64,000 bases of DNA from Henricia sp. BOLD:AAB3569 (GCA_037783545.1 JBBELK010000837.1:62001-126000); one strand, 5' to 3'; shown: positions 22,324-33,774, counted from the stretch's first letter. The notes: a model not told the origin generated them from the sequence alone. A program made the numbers and translations.

Positions 22324-22690
22324 TAGATTGGTTCCCGATCCTATCGCTTATTGCGAAAATATAGGAATCGGTAAGGGGCAGCCATGACGGGCAGAATTCT
22401 GCCCGGTCACAAATATTTTGCATTGACAACCCGGCCGTGCGTGTCGAACATATTCACATGTAAATAAAAAACATTGCCTAAAGCAAAGGGCTTCGCCAAT
22501 TTTTTAATATAAAACACACAATGCGCACGCGCAAAGACGATCAATCACAGATCAAGATGAAGCGCCCTTTACCTTAGACCTGGTTCCCGTCACAATTGAC
22601 ATGACGTCTGGAGACTACGTAGGGAGCGGAAACCAGTCTACCTGTCCCTATATTCTCCTAATGTGGAATATGTGGACGGGAACCAGTCTA
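22324..22690. mobile_element. TAGACTGG-family MITE with a nested insertion
   Basis: Third independent location of the family. It is flanked by the 10-bp duplication GTGCACAGCT (22314-22323 and 22691-22700). Inside it, at about 22574-22641, sits a short unit with ends TAGACCTGGTTCCCGTC and complement GGGAGCGGAAACCAGTCTA that interrupts the string TTTACCTGTCC seen unbroken in the copy near 21423. Confidence 0.88.
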
Positions 22691-22700
22691 GTGCACAGCT

Positions 22701-23289
22701 ATGCCATGGTTACTGCTATTTACATATAAATTGCCCGCCGACCCGGTAGTTTTCATTGTGGAAATACTCCAAATCATCAAGTAGATGGATCTAAAAGGGT
22801 AGGTGGCTTGTATTTTTATTCATAGACTGGTTGAAATAAATCGTGACTTTTGGCGAGGCCCAGTCTTCGGATCGGACAGTATAAACTCTGATTCCCCCTT
22901 TTTATAGTCGTGTCCGGATTATTCATTCAAACTGGTTATCTGGTCAAACTATCTGTACACTTTATAATTCCTGTTTGTTATTTACAGTCGATAATTAACT
23001 GAAATTTCAAGCAATTGGGCCCAAACGTTACACAATGTACAATGCCCAACACTGATTGTTTGGGTAAACAGCAAACCTTTCTGCATATTATATTGGTCAA
23101 TAATTCATCCAACGTTTTGTAATCTTTCTTTTCTTGCCACAATGTTATGTAGGACTATGGGAGTTTTCCCAATATAAATTTTGTTTTTTGCGGACGGGGC
23201 TTGAAACCATATCAGTATATAGGTAATTCGTCACATAGACATACATGTACATGAAATGACACGCCATGATGATGTCAGCTGACTTTGCG
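22701..23289. other. Intervening sequence, no gene recognised
   Basis: AT-rich with a TTTGGGTAAAC-type word near 23050 related to the TTGGTTAAA arrays. No open frame of note. Confidence 0.45.
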
Positions 23290-24368
23290 ACGTGGTTTAC
23301 CAATTGCCAACGTACTGTACGTGTAGACGGGTAAATATAGCGCTCAGACTACCCAATAAAATTCGAGCAAAAGGTCTGTTCATGGTTTTTCCCCTATACT
23401 GTGTGTGCTGAATAACATAAAGAAAGTCTGCCCAATTCAAGCCACCGGAAATAGGTTTAAATCGAGGTCACTTCCAAGGTCGCCGCCGTTGACCTTGAAA
23501 ATCATTGAAATGGCTGTAACTTCTTTAATATTTGGTGTAAAACAATGATTTAAATGTCTACCCTAGGGTTTTCATGGTCAGGCAATTCACTGATATTCAT
23601 AACATTTCAACCCAACCTTCAACCTTCACCGAACGATAAACGTCACAAACTCAAGATGGCGGTCACGAAGGGGTAGAGACAATACGTGTAACTTCTCTAA
23701 CTGCTGAGGTTGGATGTATTATTTTATCGGTCAGTAACGTGTATGATCACGTCTTGTGGCAAGGCTGGCTGCATCAGCATCCGTAAGAGCCGTTAAAGCA
23801 GGGTGCGCCACTCTGCTTGATTTGCCTCCCTGAGAACCTGCACTTCTAGGGCTGTTTTTGAAACGCCCGATTCAGGAGGTCAGCTCATCCCATGCAGGTT
23901 TAATCAGAATAAAACCCAACAAACTTAGCTTTCTTGGAGCCTTTAAAGGAGCGTGGCCAATCATATAAAATACATTGCAAAAATAATATTCATAACAAGA
24001 AAACGAAAGGTGGAAATTGGAGAGTAAGATGTCTTGATCGTAAGTAGTGACACGAATCGAAATCGCGCTGTTTCGCTTCAGTAGCAGAATTCGAAATCGG
24101 ACTTGCATGACTAAAGTTGGCTTTTCCGAAGCAAAGATTAGTGCTAATAGCTGTAGCATAATTTCTACTCACATTCGAACCTCCCTGTAAAATATCCGAA
24201 TACACAAGATCAATATTTCGACTAGAAAATGATTTTGAATGACCCTATTTTTGAGTGAAACGAACTCGTGCGTTGAACGATCCGTGGAAGACACTGGTTG
24301 GTGCCCATTCATTTGCTGTGTTACACCGCGCTAAGCTAGCAGGGAAACCGTTACCAATCGCAAGTACT

Positions 24369-24460
24369 AGACTGGTTTCCGATCCACAAATTCCACATAC
24401 TACGAATGATTCTCATATTCAATCGTTGTATGTGGAATAGGTGGAGCGGAATCCAGTCTA
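24369..24460. mobile_element. Small TAGACTGG-ended MITE (~92 bp)
   Basis: The ends are TAGACTGGTTTCCGATCC and the complement of TAGACTGGATTCCGCTCC, with a near-palindromic interior (ATTCCACATAC ... GTATGTGGAAT). Flanks hold a possible 10-bp duplication AATCGCAAGT / AATCGCCAGT with one mismatch and two extra bases on the left. It is probably a deleted relative of the larger family. Confidence 0.7.
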
Positions 24461-24620
24461 AATCGCCAGTCTAACGGAACAGCGCCACCAACAACACAAA
24501 TAGTCAGGTGCATCATGTGCGCTAGTTAGGGATTCGCGCAAATAGAGCCAGCGTACCGGGCTGCTTTGCGCCAAACATTTCTCAAAATCGAAACCGTTCC
24601 CAATTTTCTATGCAGACGCC

Positions 24621-24819
24621 ATAGAGCTAGATATAGAAAACTAGAGTGCGCACTCCCAATACAAGATATGGACGCCGCCATGGTGCTCGGTGGGCAAAGC
24701 TGTGTTGCCCACTTTGCACTCATAGGTTAAGCAAACATGGCGCCACCCGCATCGGCACGGTCCGGACTCGTGACTTGAATAGCCAGTACACACTCTAGTT
24801 TTCTATATATAACTCTATA
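24621..24819. mobile_element. MITE with 8-bp TSD (hAT-like?)
   Basis: Inverted ends of about 34 bp share ATAGAG.TA.ATATAGAAAA and CTAGAGTG. Flanking 8-mers are GCAGACGC and GCAGATGC, one mismatch apart. An 8-bp duplication fits hAT but is not proof. No coding capacity. Confidence 0.75.
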
Positions 24820-24848
24820 GCAGATGCAGATGTGGCGGTGTGTTCATA

Positions 24849-24966
24849 ACTTAGTTTATCTTCGGAAATATGCGGCCTAGAAGCGTGGGAGTTTCAATTT
24901 CGTAATGAGAAAATTATGATGGGGAATTATGGGTAAAAATATGTGACATTGTCACACTTCTTCAAC
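24849..24966. repeat. Piece of the GGAGC/TTAA MITE family
   Basis: Matches the unit B piece at 7355-7508 (shared GGAAATATGCGGCCTAGAAG and GAATTATGGGTAAAAA). It is part of the material inserted into foldback element 1. A run of about 23 C follows at 24976. Confidence 0.7.
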
Positions 24967-25112
24967 TACAGGAATTCCCCCCCCCCCCCCCCCCCCCACC
25001 CCCTAGAGATAGAAACGATATGAATCACAGGTACACCTAGACCAGTGGAACTGTTTTGAAAGCGATTTCAGAGTGGTTGTCGATCAGTGCCTTGTCCACA
25101 AGTTAACTGTAT

Positions 25113-25620
25113 TAGGGTGGGTTGGGGCTAGGCTGGGGCTGGAGCTGCAGCTGGGGCTGAGGCTGGGGTCGGCGCTCGCGATGGGCTGGGATGGTCTGCA
25201 GGGCTTGCTGTCTTCGGGCTGGGCTGAGCCAGGGCCGGCCGGGCCGGGCTGGGCTGGGCTGGGCTGGGCTGGGCTGGGCTGGGCTGGGCTGGTCTTGTCG
25301 GGTCTGGGCTGTGCTATGCTGGGGCTGTGGCTGTGTTGAGGCTGTGTTAGGGCTGGGCCGGGCTACGACTGGGCCGGGCTGGGCTGAGCCGGGCTGGGCT
25401 GGGCTGGGCCGGGCTGGGCTGGCTGGCTTTGAGCTGGGCTGGGCTGGCCTGCATGGCTTCGGGCTGGGGTTGGCTGGGATGAGATGGTTTTGACGGGCTG
25501 GGCTGGGCTGGGATGGCTTCGGGCGGGACCGGGGTTGCTTCGGGCTGGGTTTGGAGGGTTTTGGGCTGGGCTGGGATGGCTTCGGGTTAGGCTGGGCTGG
25601 GCTGGGCTGGGCTGGGATGA
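25113..25620. repeat. GGGCT pentanucleotide minisatellite
   Basis: About 500 bp built mainly of GGGCT repeats, with longer variant units containing GGGATGGCTTCGGGC. Open frames through it encode GLGWAG-type repeats and are not genes. The reverse-complement counterpart is at 32235-32560. Confidence 0.92.
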
Positions 25621-26210
25621 TGAAGTTTGTGGGTTTTTATCCTGATTAAATACCTGCGTGGGATGAGCGGACCTCCTGAATCGCGCGTCTGAAAAACAGC
25701 CCTAGAAGTGCAGGTTGTCAGGGAGGCAATTCTGGCAGAGTGGCGCACCCTGCCTTAGCGACTCGTACGGTGGCTGATGTTACACACATTACTGACAAAC
25801 AAATAAGCTACATCTGACAGCCGTAGTTAGAGAGGTTATTGTGTCTACCCCTTCCATGCATGCCTGTAATTATGAACGCCATCTTGAGTTTGTGGCTTTT
25901 ATTGTTTGTTGAAGGTTGGATTGAAATTGTACGGATACTAGTGAATTTCCTTGCCCTGAAAACCCTTGGGTGGACATTTAAATCATTGTTCTACTCCAAA
26001 TATTAAAGAGGTTACAGTCATTTCAGCGATTTTCAAGGTTAATGCCGGCCGCCTTGGAAGTGACCCAGATATTACCCATTTCCGGTGGCCTGACTTTCAG
26101 TAGGACCAGAGACCGTTGAAAAACCTTTTGTTATAATTGTGTGGAGGTTGAGGTACTTTTTCCCATAAATATACCCGTCTAGTGGGCAACTGGTAAACCA
26201 CAATTGCCAC

Positions 26211-26950
26211 GTACATGTACTCCCAGGTGTGCGGTTGTTCCCAGGTGTGCAGTTGCTAGAATGCGTCATGTCTTGTGTTAAAAGGTTCCCAACAACTGGA
26301 GAAAAAATGTCATGGGTGTATATTTTGCTCAGCATTTTAATACTTTTAGCACACGGTATAATAAGTGCCCAATAAATGGACACTCTTTGACCAACTTATA
26401 TAACTTCAAATGTGACCATGGCGACCAAAGTTGGTCGCTTGGATGGTTTACCCAACAGAACATTTTCTGCATAATTATTTTGAGGAAATATATAACCCAA
26501 CAAATATCAAAATGAATTTTCTCAACTTTATTTACCCAGCATTTTTGCAGTGTATGTGGAACATTTCAATCCTTTAATAAGTAGAACAATCGGCAAAAAG
26601 GTCATGTCAACATCATGAATATTCATTACACCAAAGTCACGCACGAAAAGCTTTCATACGCAGACAATACAATGGAACGACTTCTATGTGTAGTGTGGAC
26701 TGAGTGGTTCTTTCTGTCCCATATCATGCACCAAATGCAGCATTAAAATGACCAACGGTTTTCTTTCAGTTTAATAGTAATTTGTTTTCCTTCATGCATG
26801 GTCAGGTTTGGGATGATCTGTGACGGTGAAATTTTGACTCCGTAAACTGCCTGATTTGCTATAAATTTTATATGCAAAATATTTGTCAAATTAGCTACTA
26901 CCTTTGTTTTCTTAGAATGTCACAGCACCCTACCGCGGATCCGCGGATGT
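26211..26950. other. Intervening sequence, no gene recognised
   Basis: AT-rich. The part at 26330-26540 carries words such as GACCAACTTATA and TTTACCCAACA that resemble the TTGGTTAAA-type termini. A palindrome CCGCGGATCCGCGG lies near 26934. Confidence 0.45.
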
Positions 26951-27289
26951 ACAGTTAAGCCCAAAATTATCCATACCCGTGCTTTAGCAAATTCGGAGTA
27001 TTTTGAATCGTGCTATTTGACGAATTAATTTCTTTTGGCTGAAGTTACATAATAATGTGACAGACAGCTAAAAGAATCACTGCAAGATACATTTTAAGAA
27101 ATGCATTGTTTCGGGGGGATTTTATTGGCAGATTTATTCAGAAAAAAATATAATGTCCAGAATTATTCATACCCTTGCTTAAATCAGTTCAAAATCGCAT
27201 TCAGTAATCAATGGAAAAGCATTATGTTTGTGATCACAGCCTCCAAACGGTTCTGTACATGGGTTTTGTCCCATGATCTGTAGACTTTG

Positions 27290-27490
27290 TCGCCAAAGTC
27301 TCCATCCTCTTGCAACAGTGCCCCTTTAACGCACTCGCTAACTCCTGCGTACAGTGGCCCTGTTGAAAAAGGCCCCATTTGGCGGTGGGACGAGCGACAT
27401 AAATCTTGTCGCCTCTGCTGGACCAATCACGACGCTTGCAGTGCATTGTAGCACGATTGCAGGCATTCAAATGTAACGCGCGCAGATTGT
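27290..27490. repeat. Dispersed repeat inside the Tc1-like element
   Basis: Shares words such as CCTCTTGCAACAGTGCCC, TTTAACGCA, CCTGTTGAAA and the CTTGTCGCC / GGACCAATCA series with 59620-59785. It interrupts the region between the left TIR and the transposase end. Class unknown. Confidence 0.6.
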
Positions 27491-27789
27491 AAACACCGTG
27501 CATTCATGTGATACATGTACTCGGTAATGCTGGCCGTTGTCCGCGTCGGCGATTGGCTGCTATTTAAAGCATATTGGGGAATCCGTTCCATTACATTCGT
27601 CAGCATGCATGCCTGTTATTAATTTGAAAAACTGCGGAGTAAATAAGGTTCGTCGTTTGAAAGTTTGGTAGGAATGGGACAGTCATAAGGAACGGAACCC
27701 AATACAATTTCTGGAAAGTATAGAAATTGTTTCTTTTCGGCATAACATGACCGAATTGATTAAATTACATCAAAATGACTCGGGCGTGA

Positions 27790-28600
27790 GTTGGCTCAAG
27801 ACAACAGCCGGCTCGCTCCACAGATTTGCGTGTATTTCCTCAGGGTATTGTCACGTCGCTTTGCAGAGTAGAAATTCCCTGAGATCTCAGGATGCAAAGT
27901 CTCCAGATCGTTGAGGTTGGAAAGCTTCCTTGCCATCACTCGGGTCTTGAGCTCCCTCCACAGATTCTCGACTCGGTTGAGGTCCGAACTTTTGCTTGGC
28001 TACTCTAGAACGTCTGCATCATCCCGGAAACATTTCTTGACTGACCTGGCGGTTTGTTTTGGATCGTTGTTCTGCTGATACGTTCTCTGTGTTTTCCTCA
28101 CGGATCTTGATGTAGCCTACTGTTCCTCTTTATGTGATGCCATCCACTTTCACGAGATTGCCGGGCCCATTGGCTGAAAAACATCCCCAAAGCATGATGC
28201 TCCCGCTTTCATGCTTGATAGTTGGGACTGTTTTCTTAGGGTTGTATGCTTCCCTGAAAAGTTCCACTGTCGTCTCATTCGACCACATAACTGACGCATA
28301 GCTTGGATCTTGGTCCAGGTACGCTCTTGCAAATGTCAGACGAGTTTCCATGTGCCCCCATTTTAGGAGTTGAGTCTTTCTTGCTCTGCGTCCATGGAGA
28401 TACCTCTTGTGCAATGCCCACCGGAGTGTCTGCCTTGATATCTTGGTCCCAGACTCGCCAAAGTTGTTCAGAAAAGTATTGATGGTGATCCGTGTGGATT
28501 GTTGTCAGCCTTTCGCCATACTTTTCTTGCCGGACGAGGTGGCACCCTTGGCTTCCGACCACGTCCTTATTTTTTATTATTTTTGTTACAGTGTGCAACT
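27790..28600 (-). pseudogene. Tc1-like transposase, broken
   Basis: Minus-strand remains of a DD34E transposase, the enzyme that cuts and reinserts Tc1-type elements. Reading 5' to 3' on the minus strand: a segment with MWSNETTVELF and GSIMLWGCFSANGPGNLVKVDGIT (open frame 28414-28130), then, in another frame, a stop-containing segment with [18 protein letters not shown] (about 28010-27950), the family's PxQSPDLNPIENLW box holding the catalytic Glu. In the usual WSDE motif the catalytic Asp is replaced by Asn (WSNE). Frames are broken several times, so the element is dead. The DNA-binding domain is barely recognisable upstream. Confidence 0.88.
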
Positions 28601-29181
28601 TCTTTTACTTCCTAATTATGCTTTGTATGGTGGCATCTGGCACTCGAAATAGCTTTTGATAGCCTTTCCCCTTTTTGTGAGCATTCACAATCATATGCAC
28701 AACCAAAGATCCCCAGCAAGTTCTTTCTGCTTCGTCATGCCGACCATGAACTGAGAATTATTGCACCAGCTCCCATTAATTTGCAGTCTAAAAGCAATGT
28801 TGTTTTATGACGCTCCTCACTGTACATTCAATACATCACATTTGTAATGCATTCAAATTGTATGCATACCTTTTGGAATAATTGCATAACATTATATTTT
28901 TTAATGGGAATGTCAAAAGCATGTGCATTACCAAAAACATTGGCCTCAAATCTGAGACTTGGTATGGGGTATGAATAATTTTGGACAGGCATAAAAATAC
29001 CAACAAAGTTAACATTTCTATTGTTATGCTAATAATGTTAAGCCAGAACAAATGTTGATTTGTACATGCCAACTAATTGTGTAAAGTGAAAGTTCCATCA
29101 CGCCAGCTTGTAGCCGTATGGGATAAATTCAAAACTCTCAGATTTGTCATAAGGGTATGAACAATTTTGGGCTTAACTGTA

Positions 29182-29569
29182 ACATCAGTTTGTACTGAAC
29201 ATGGATATTCACTCAATTCACAAGAGGTATTAAACAAACTGAAGATAATGTAGGATGCGCCACCAAGCTAAAAAGCCGGTCAGCTTACAGAAAAACGCCC
29301 GAATGCACGCACTGGGTCCGCGGGTCTAATGGCATGAATTAGACATTTGCCATTAATCGTATTTTCAGAAATTGCACTGGTCGATTTGCGTGTTGATTCA
29401 GCTTCCACCAAGAGATTATAGATAATTGAATAGCAATAATGTAACAGCGCCCCTCGTGTACCACGGTTGAGGAACAGACCTCCGGTCGGGAAGAAGCTTG
29501 AGGTCTTAAAAGCTGTCCGTGTATTTTCTTGTTTTGCCTGGATAGTGGGCTTGCAGTGTCATGTACTCT
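29182..29569. other. Intervening sequence, no gene recognised
   Basis: No repeat structure or coding signature seen. Confidence 0.4.
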
Positions 29570-30045
29570 TATATGGATAATTCCCAAAATTAGGGGTGCA
29601 AAATGTTTGGTGTGCCAGTTATGTACGACACCCTGTGCTTCAAAAATCACCACTCGTGATCACAAATTCTCAGTAGGCCCTGATGGACTGTGGCCTGTGA
29701 TTATAGGGGACAGCATCATTTTCTTGAATATTTTGTTCCCCGATTACTGACAAATTTTCGAAACAAAAGACTATAAAGCATCGTAATTTGTTCCATGATA
29801 TTGAATAGGAATTTGGTGTCCCGGGTTACATACGTCAATGAAAATTAGCTGTAGAATAAGTTTGCATTAACCTTGGTGCATTATCCACACACAAACATTA
29901 AATTTAAGTGGCGTTTATGGAAATACAAATAAAAAATTATTTTCTATTGGAAAACCACTGTCAATCACTAAAAACACTTGACAATCGTTAAAAGCATGTA
30001 ACACTTTTGGACACCTAATTTTGGGAATTACCCATATATACTGAG
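29570..30045. mobile_element. Possible short TIR element (~475 bp)
   Basis: The ends TATATGGATAATTCCCAAAA and the complement of TATATGGGTAATTCCCAAAA form an inverted pair that continues with AATTAGG. I see no clear target duplication and no second copy in the window. Confidence 0.5.
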
Positions 30046-30651
30046 CTGGTGTATCGAATATGGTTAAACACTACGGCAGCATTAACCCCATATTAAAAGA
30101 GACAACGTGTACAAGTGACTATGATCGTGCACGGTGTGTCGTCATTGGTTGTTTTTATGCTATAGCGACGCACAGACGCGCCCAAAACACTTTGGGTCCG
30201 TCTTTTCGGCTCTGGTAAGAAACCTTTTCTATTTGAATGGGAGACATACATAAGTTAACCTTAAGCACTTGTCGTGAGCGATTTCAGATGGGTTCTACCT
30301 GATGCATTAGTGATAATGGTGCCTGGGGAAAGGCGGGTTGTAAGAGAAGGTGCATGAAGGAGACAAAATGTGTCAAGGAGGATGCGACAATGACGTCTCT
30401 TCCATCTTAATTTCAATGAGTAAATGCTGCATGTGTAGCAATTTACTCAAATTGAGTATACTCACATTTCAGCAAACACCGTCGAAAATAACTGACAGTC
30501 TCCAATTTCACGTTTTAAAAAAACTTTTGCCAAGTAAAACTATTTCCCTTACTGGAAAATGCTATCTTTTCTCACGTTAATTCTGTCGGAAGTCGCAGTT
30601 TGCATGTCCGCATGAGAATTTCATTACATCGTACTGAGGCAAGCATTCATT
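30046..30651. other. Intervening sequence, no gene recognised
   Basis: Single-copy in the window, moderate A+T. No supported gene. Confidence 0.4.
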
Positions 30652-31080
30652 AAAAGCCCAATATATCATTTGCAAGATGGAACGTTTTTTTGTTTTTTTT
30701 ACTGAATCTTGGAATAGGGGCGTAACAAATAATACAGAAAAATAATGTAATTTTACATATAAATCTGTTTTCAGAGATTAATTATTTCTTATGTAAAAAT
30801 ACATTTTGCTGTAATTCGTCTCTATTGAAAAACAAATACACTTAACAATAAAACACAAAATATGTATTTTAACGAAAATACGTTTAAATTACAAGAATGC
30901 ACGGATGTTTTTTTATTGGCATTTTTATAAGTCAACAATAGCAAAGTGAGGACAACTGAGTTGCCCTCACTTTTTTGTATTTTTTACAAAGAACTTTTTA
31001 CAGTGCAGAATTTCAGCTATGCTTCAGAAAACCTTCAAAATCCATCCAAGTTTTTTGTTTTAAAGATATAGGCCCCCTAC
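30652..31080. repeat. Diverged copy of the TTAAAGGCCC MITE family
   Basis: Left end TTAAAAGCCCAATATATCATTTGCAA matches in pattern the complement of the end seen at 38505-38533. An internal word CTTCAGAAAACCTTCAAAATCC matches the copy at 49690-49985. An AT-rich insertion or divergence lies between. Written words are given in parts: TTAAAAGCCCAATA then TATCATTTGCAA. Confidence 0.5.
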
Positions 31081-31498
31081 AGTCCGTGGTTCTCATCAAA
31101 TTAGATTTTTTTTTCTCCAAACGAATTTTTAAAGCATTTACTTTACTCTAACGACAAAACACCATACTTTATATTTTAGACATCGGGAACACCCTGTGAA
31201 AAACCGTTTTTATTGACGAATTTCACTTTAGCCCGTTCTGCGCACTTCCGCGTTGAAGCCGAGGTTCTCCGTGTCAAGTCGGCAGTACGCATGCGCTACA
31301 AGCACAGTACTGTAAGGACCGAGTGTGTACGTGTGTTGTTCTGCGTTATGTAGGAATGATTGTGCATTCACGTGCATACATTAGTTCACTCAAGTTCAGA
31401 GTTTGATAAAGAGGTACTAAAGTAGTTAATTTGGGTTTCGTCTACACGACCGTTTTTACGCCTTGCCTAGACTTGCCCAGGTCTGACTTCCGGTGTTT

Positions 31499-31660
31499 GG
31501 TCTGTGGTGCGCGGCGTGCTGCACGCCCTCTGGACTGGTGGCCTGTCAAATCTCTTTTCTTTTGTCTTAGAAGACTTTCTGAGACAGAGGAAACAAAAGA
31601 AATAGATTGGACATGCCACCGGTCCGGATGGCGCACTGTGCGCTGCGCGTTGCAGACCGA
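31499..31660. repeat. Hairpin with ~75-80-bp arms
   Basis: The left arm starts GGTCTGTGGTGCGCGGCG, continues through CTGGACTGGTGGCCTGTC and TTTCTTTTGT, and is mirrored by the right arm ending GCGCTGCGCGTTGCAGACC; the gap at the centre is very short. Flanking TGACTT words may extend the symmetry. Open frames across it (31431-31784 and minus-strand ones) are by-products of the fold. Confidence 0.85.
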
Positions 31661-31781
31661 GCACAAGTCACGCCTTGAATTATTGGCCGATTGGTGGATT
31701 TATTTTGTTATGTCTCATTTAAAAGCGAATAACTTTTGTTTCTTGAAAATTTCAATTAAAAAAAACAATTCAAAAGTACCC

Positions 31782-33750
31782 TAACCCCCAACAAATTCTA
31801 ACAAAAGGTTTTTCAACGGTTTCTGGTCCTACTGAATGTGGATAATGACAGAAAAAAGTCTACCAAAATCAACCCACCGGAAATGGGTGAAATCTGGGTC
31901 AATTCCAAGATGGCCGCCGTTGACCTTGAAAATTGCTGAAATGGCTGTAACTTCTTTAATATTTTGAGTAGAACAGTGATTTAAAGGTCCACCCTAGGGT
32001 TTTCAGGGCTAGGGAATTCACTGGTATTGATAAAATCTCAATCCAACCTTTGACAAACAAGAAAAGCCACATAGTCAAAATGGCGGTCATAATTACAGGC
32101 GGTGGAAGGGGTAGAGTCAACAACGTATCTAACTACTGTTGTCAGATGTATTCTTTTATTGGTCAATAATGTGACACATGATCCCCTCCTCTGGCAAGGC
32201 TGGCTGCATCAGCCACCGTGCGAGCCGCTCAGGCCCCGGCCCGGCCCAGCACCGGCCCAGCCCAGCCCGACCCAGCCCTAGCCCGGCCCAGCCTGGCCAA
32301 GTCCAGTCCGAAGCCAGCTAGCCCAGCCCAGCCTAACCCCAACCCCAGCCTAACCCCAACTTCAGCCTAACCCCAACCCCAGCCTAACCCCAACCCCAGC
32401 CTAACCCCAGCCCGGCCCAGCCCAGCCCAGCTCACCCCATCCCAATCCCATCACATACCACCCCACCCCTGCCCAATCCACTCCAGCGCAGCCCTGGCCA
32501 GCCCCAGACCAGCCCAGCACGAGGCCAGCCCAGCACGAGGCCAGCCCAGCCCCAACCTGCCCACAGGACAAGGCACTGATCGACAACCACTCTGTAAACG
32601 CTTTCAAAACAGTTCCGCAGGTCCAGGTATACTTTTCTAAGCAAGTTTGTTGGGTTTATATCCTGATTTAATCTGCGTGTAATTAGCTGACCTGAATCGC
32701 GCATCTCAAAAACAGCTCTAAAAGTGCAGGTTTTCAGGGAGGATATTCAGGCAGATTGGCGCACTCTGCCTTAGCGGCTCAGGCCCTGTAGATGATCTGT
32801 TGTTGAGCGATTCTGCGAATAAAACCATTATAAATCAAAAGAAAGACATCAACAAACTCATCCGAAGAAATTTCAGCTTTGTCAAATGTACCACGTTTTA
32901 AAAAACATGAAAATCCATATGCGTTTTCCTGGTCTTGGCGGGGTGTTTCAAATATTCGTTCTCAGTTGATCGGGTACTATGTGGCTCACATCATATACTG
33001 CGTGTGCGTGCGATCCATAAAAATGCATCGCGTTGGAACATACACACGCAGTACACAGCGCCCATGCATTTTGGACCGCGTAGATGCGAACCAAAAATAA
33101 GTAAATCGTTTGCAAACGATCTAAATAATTTCCTCTTTACGGATTATTTTCTGGTAAAATTATATCATTTTGAGCGGAAACCTTTCATTGGGTAGTTGCT
33201 ATTAATTCGATCTTTACTTTCAGAACTTTTCCCCTGTATACTCGTCGATTACTTTTTGGGGTCATTGCAAATGATACACTGGGCCTTTAAGGATGCTGAT
33301 GCAGCCAGCCTTGCCACAAGACGTGACCATACAGGTTACTGACTGATAAAATAATACATTCAACATCAGCAGTTAGAGAAGTTACACACATTGTCTCTAG
33401 GCCTACCCCTATTCCATGCCAATTACTTGTTATTTATGACCGCCATCTTGAGTTTGTGGCTTTTATCGTTTGCGGAAGGTTGGATTGAATTTTTTATTGA
33501 TACCAGTGAATTGCCTGATCATGACAACCCTAGGGTAGACATTTAAATCACTGTTCTACTCCAAATATTAAAAAAAAAATTTGTAATTAGAGATTTTCAA
33601 GGTCAACGGCGGCCATCTTGGAATTGACCCATTTCCTGTGGGTTGATTTTGGTAGACTTTTTTTCTGTCATTGACCACAATCAGTAGGACCAGAAACCGT
33701 TGAAAAACCTTTTGTTAGAATTTGTTGGGGGTTGTGTGCTATATCTACCC
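31782..33750. mobile_element. Foldback element 2 with AGCCC minisatellite (~2.0 kb)
   Basis: The arms lie at about 31782-32240 and 33290-33750 and match those of foldback element 1. Between them lie the minisatellite (32235-32560), a piece equal to 25021-25105 in reverse (GACAAGGCACTGATCGACAA), part of the inner arm (about 32640-32790) and a unique insert (32790-33285). The internal order is the mirror of element 1, so the two are inverted relative to each other. Confidence 0.8.
32235..32560. repeat. AGCCC minisatellite with a 17-bp sub-repeat
   Basis: Reverse-complement counterpart of 25113-25620. At 32330-32410 about five copies of a 17-bp unit CCCCAGCCTAACCCCAA are arranged in tandem. Open frames across it are not genes. 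Confidence 0.9.
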
Positions 33751-33774
33751 GTCTAATAACAGTTTCACAGCATA

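Larger units (their letters stand above)
23290..26210. mobile_element. Foldback element 1 with GGGCT minisatellite (~2.9 kb)
   Basis: Two inverted arms of roughly 600 bp (about 23290-23925 and 25620-26210) run from TAGACGGGTA-like outer words through CACCGGAAATGGGT and CTGTAACTTCTTTAATATT to TGGCAAGGCTGGCTGCATCAG in the left arm. The middle holds an insertion-rich stretch, a unique piece ending near 25105 and the GGGCT minisatellite (25113-25620). A second element of the same plan lies at 31782-33750. No coding capacity beyond minisatellite-derived open frames. Confidence 0.8.
26952..29179. mobile_element. Decayed Tc1-like transposon with IR/DR ends (2,228 bp)
   Basis: The TIRs start CAGTTAAGCCCAAAATT and are flanked by TA (26950-26951 and 29180-29181), the Tc1/mariner target. 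Each end has two direct repeats about 200 bp apart: an outer TTAAGCCCAAAATT.TTCATACCC-type word and an inner TGTCCA.AATTATTCATACCC-type word (near 27152 and 28975). This is the IR/DR layout known from Tc1 elements such as Sleeping Beauty. The minus strand carries transposase remains (about 27790-28600). A stretch at 27290-27490 is shared with 59620-59785 and is probably a separate insertion. Confidence 0.9.

Noticed and set aside
25073-25493. Open frames coding GLGWAG-type repeats
   Set aside because: They are translations of the GGGCT minisatellite.
31431-31784. 117-codon open frame
   Set aside because: It crosses the long hairpin, and overlapping frames on the other strand are mirror effects of it.
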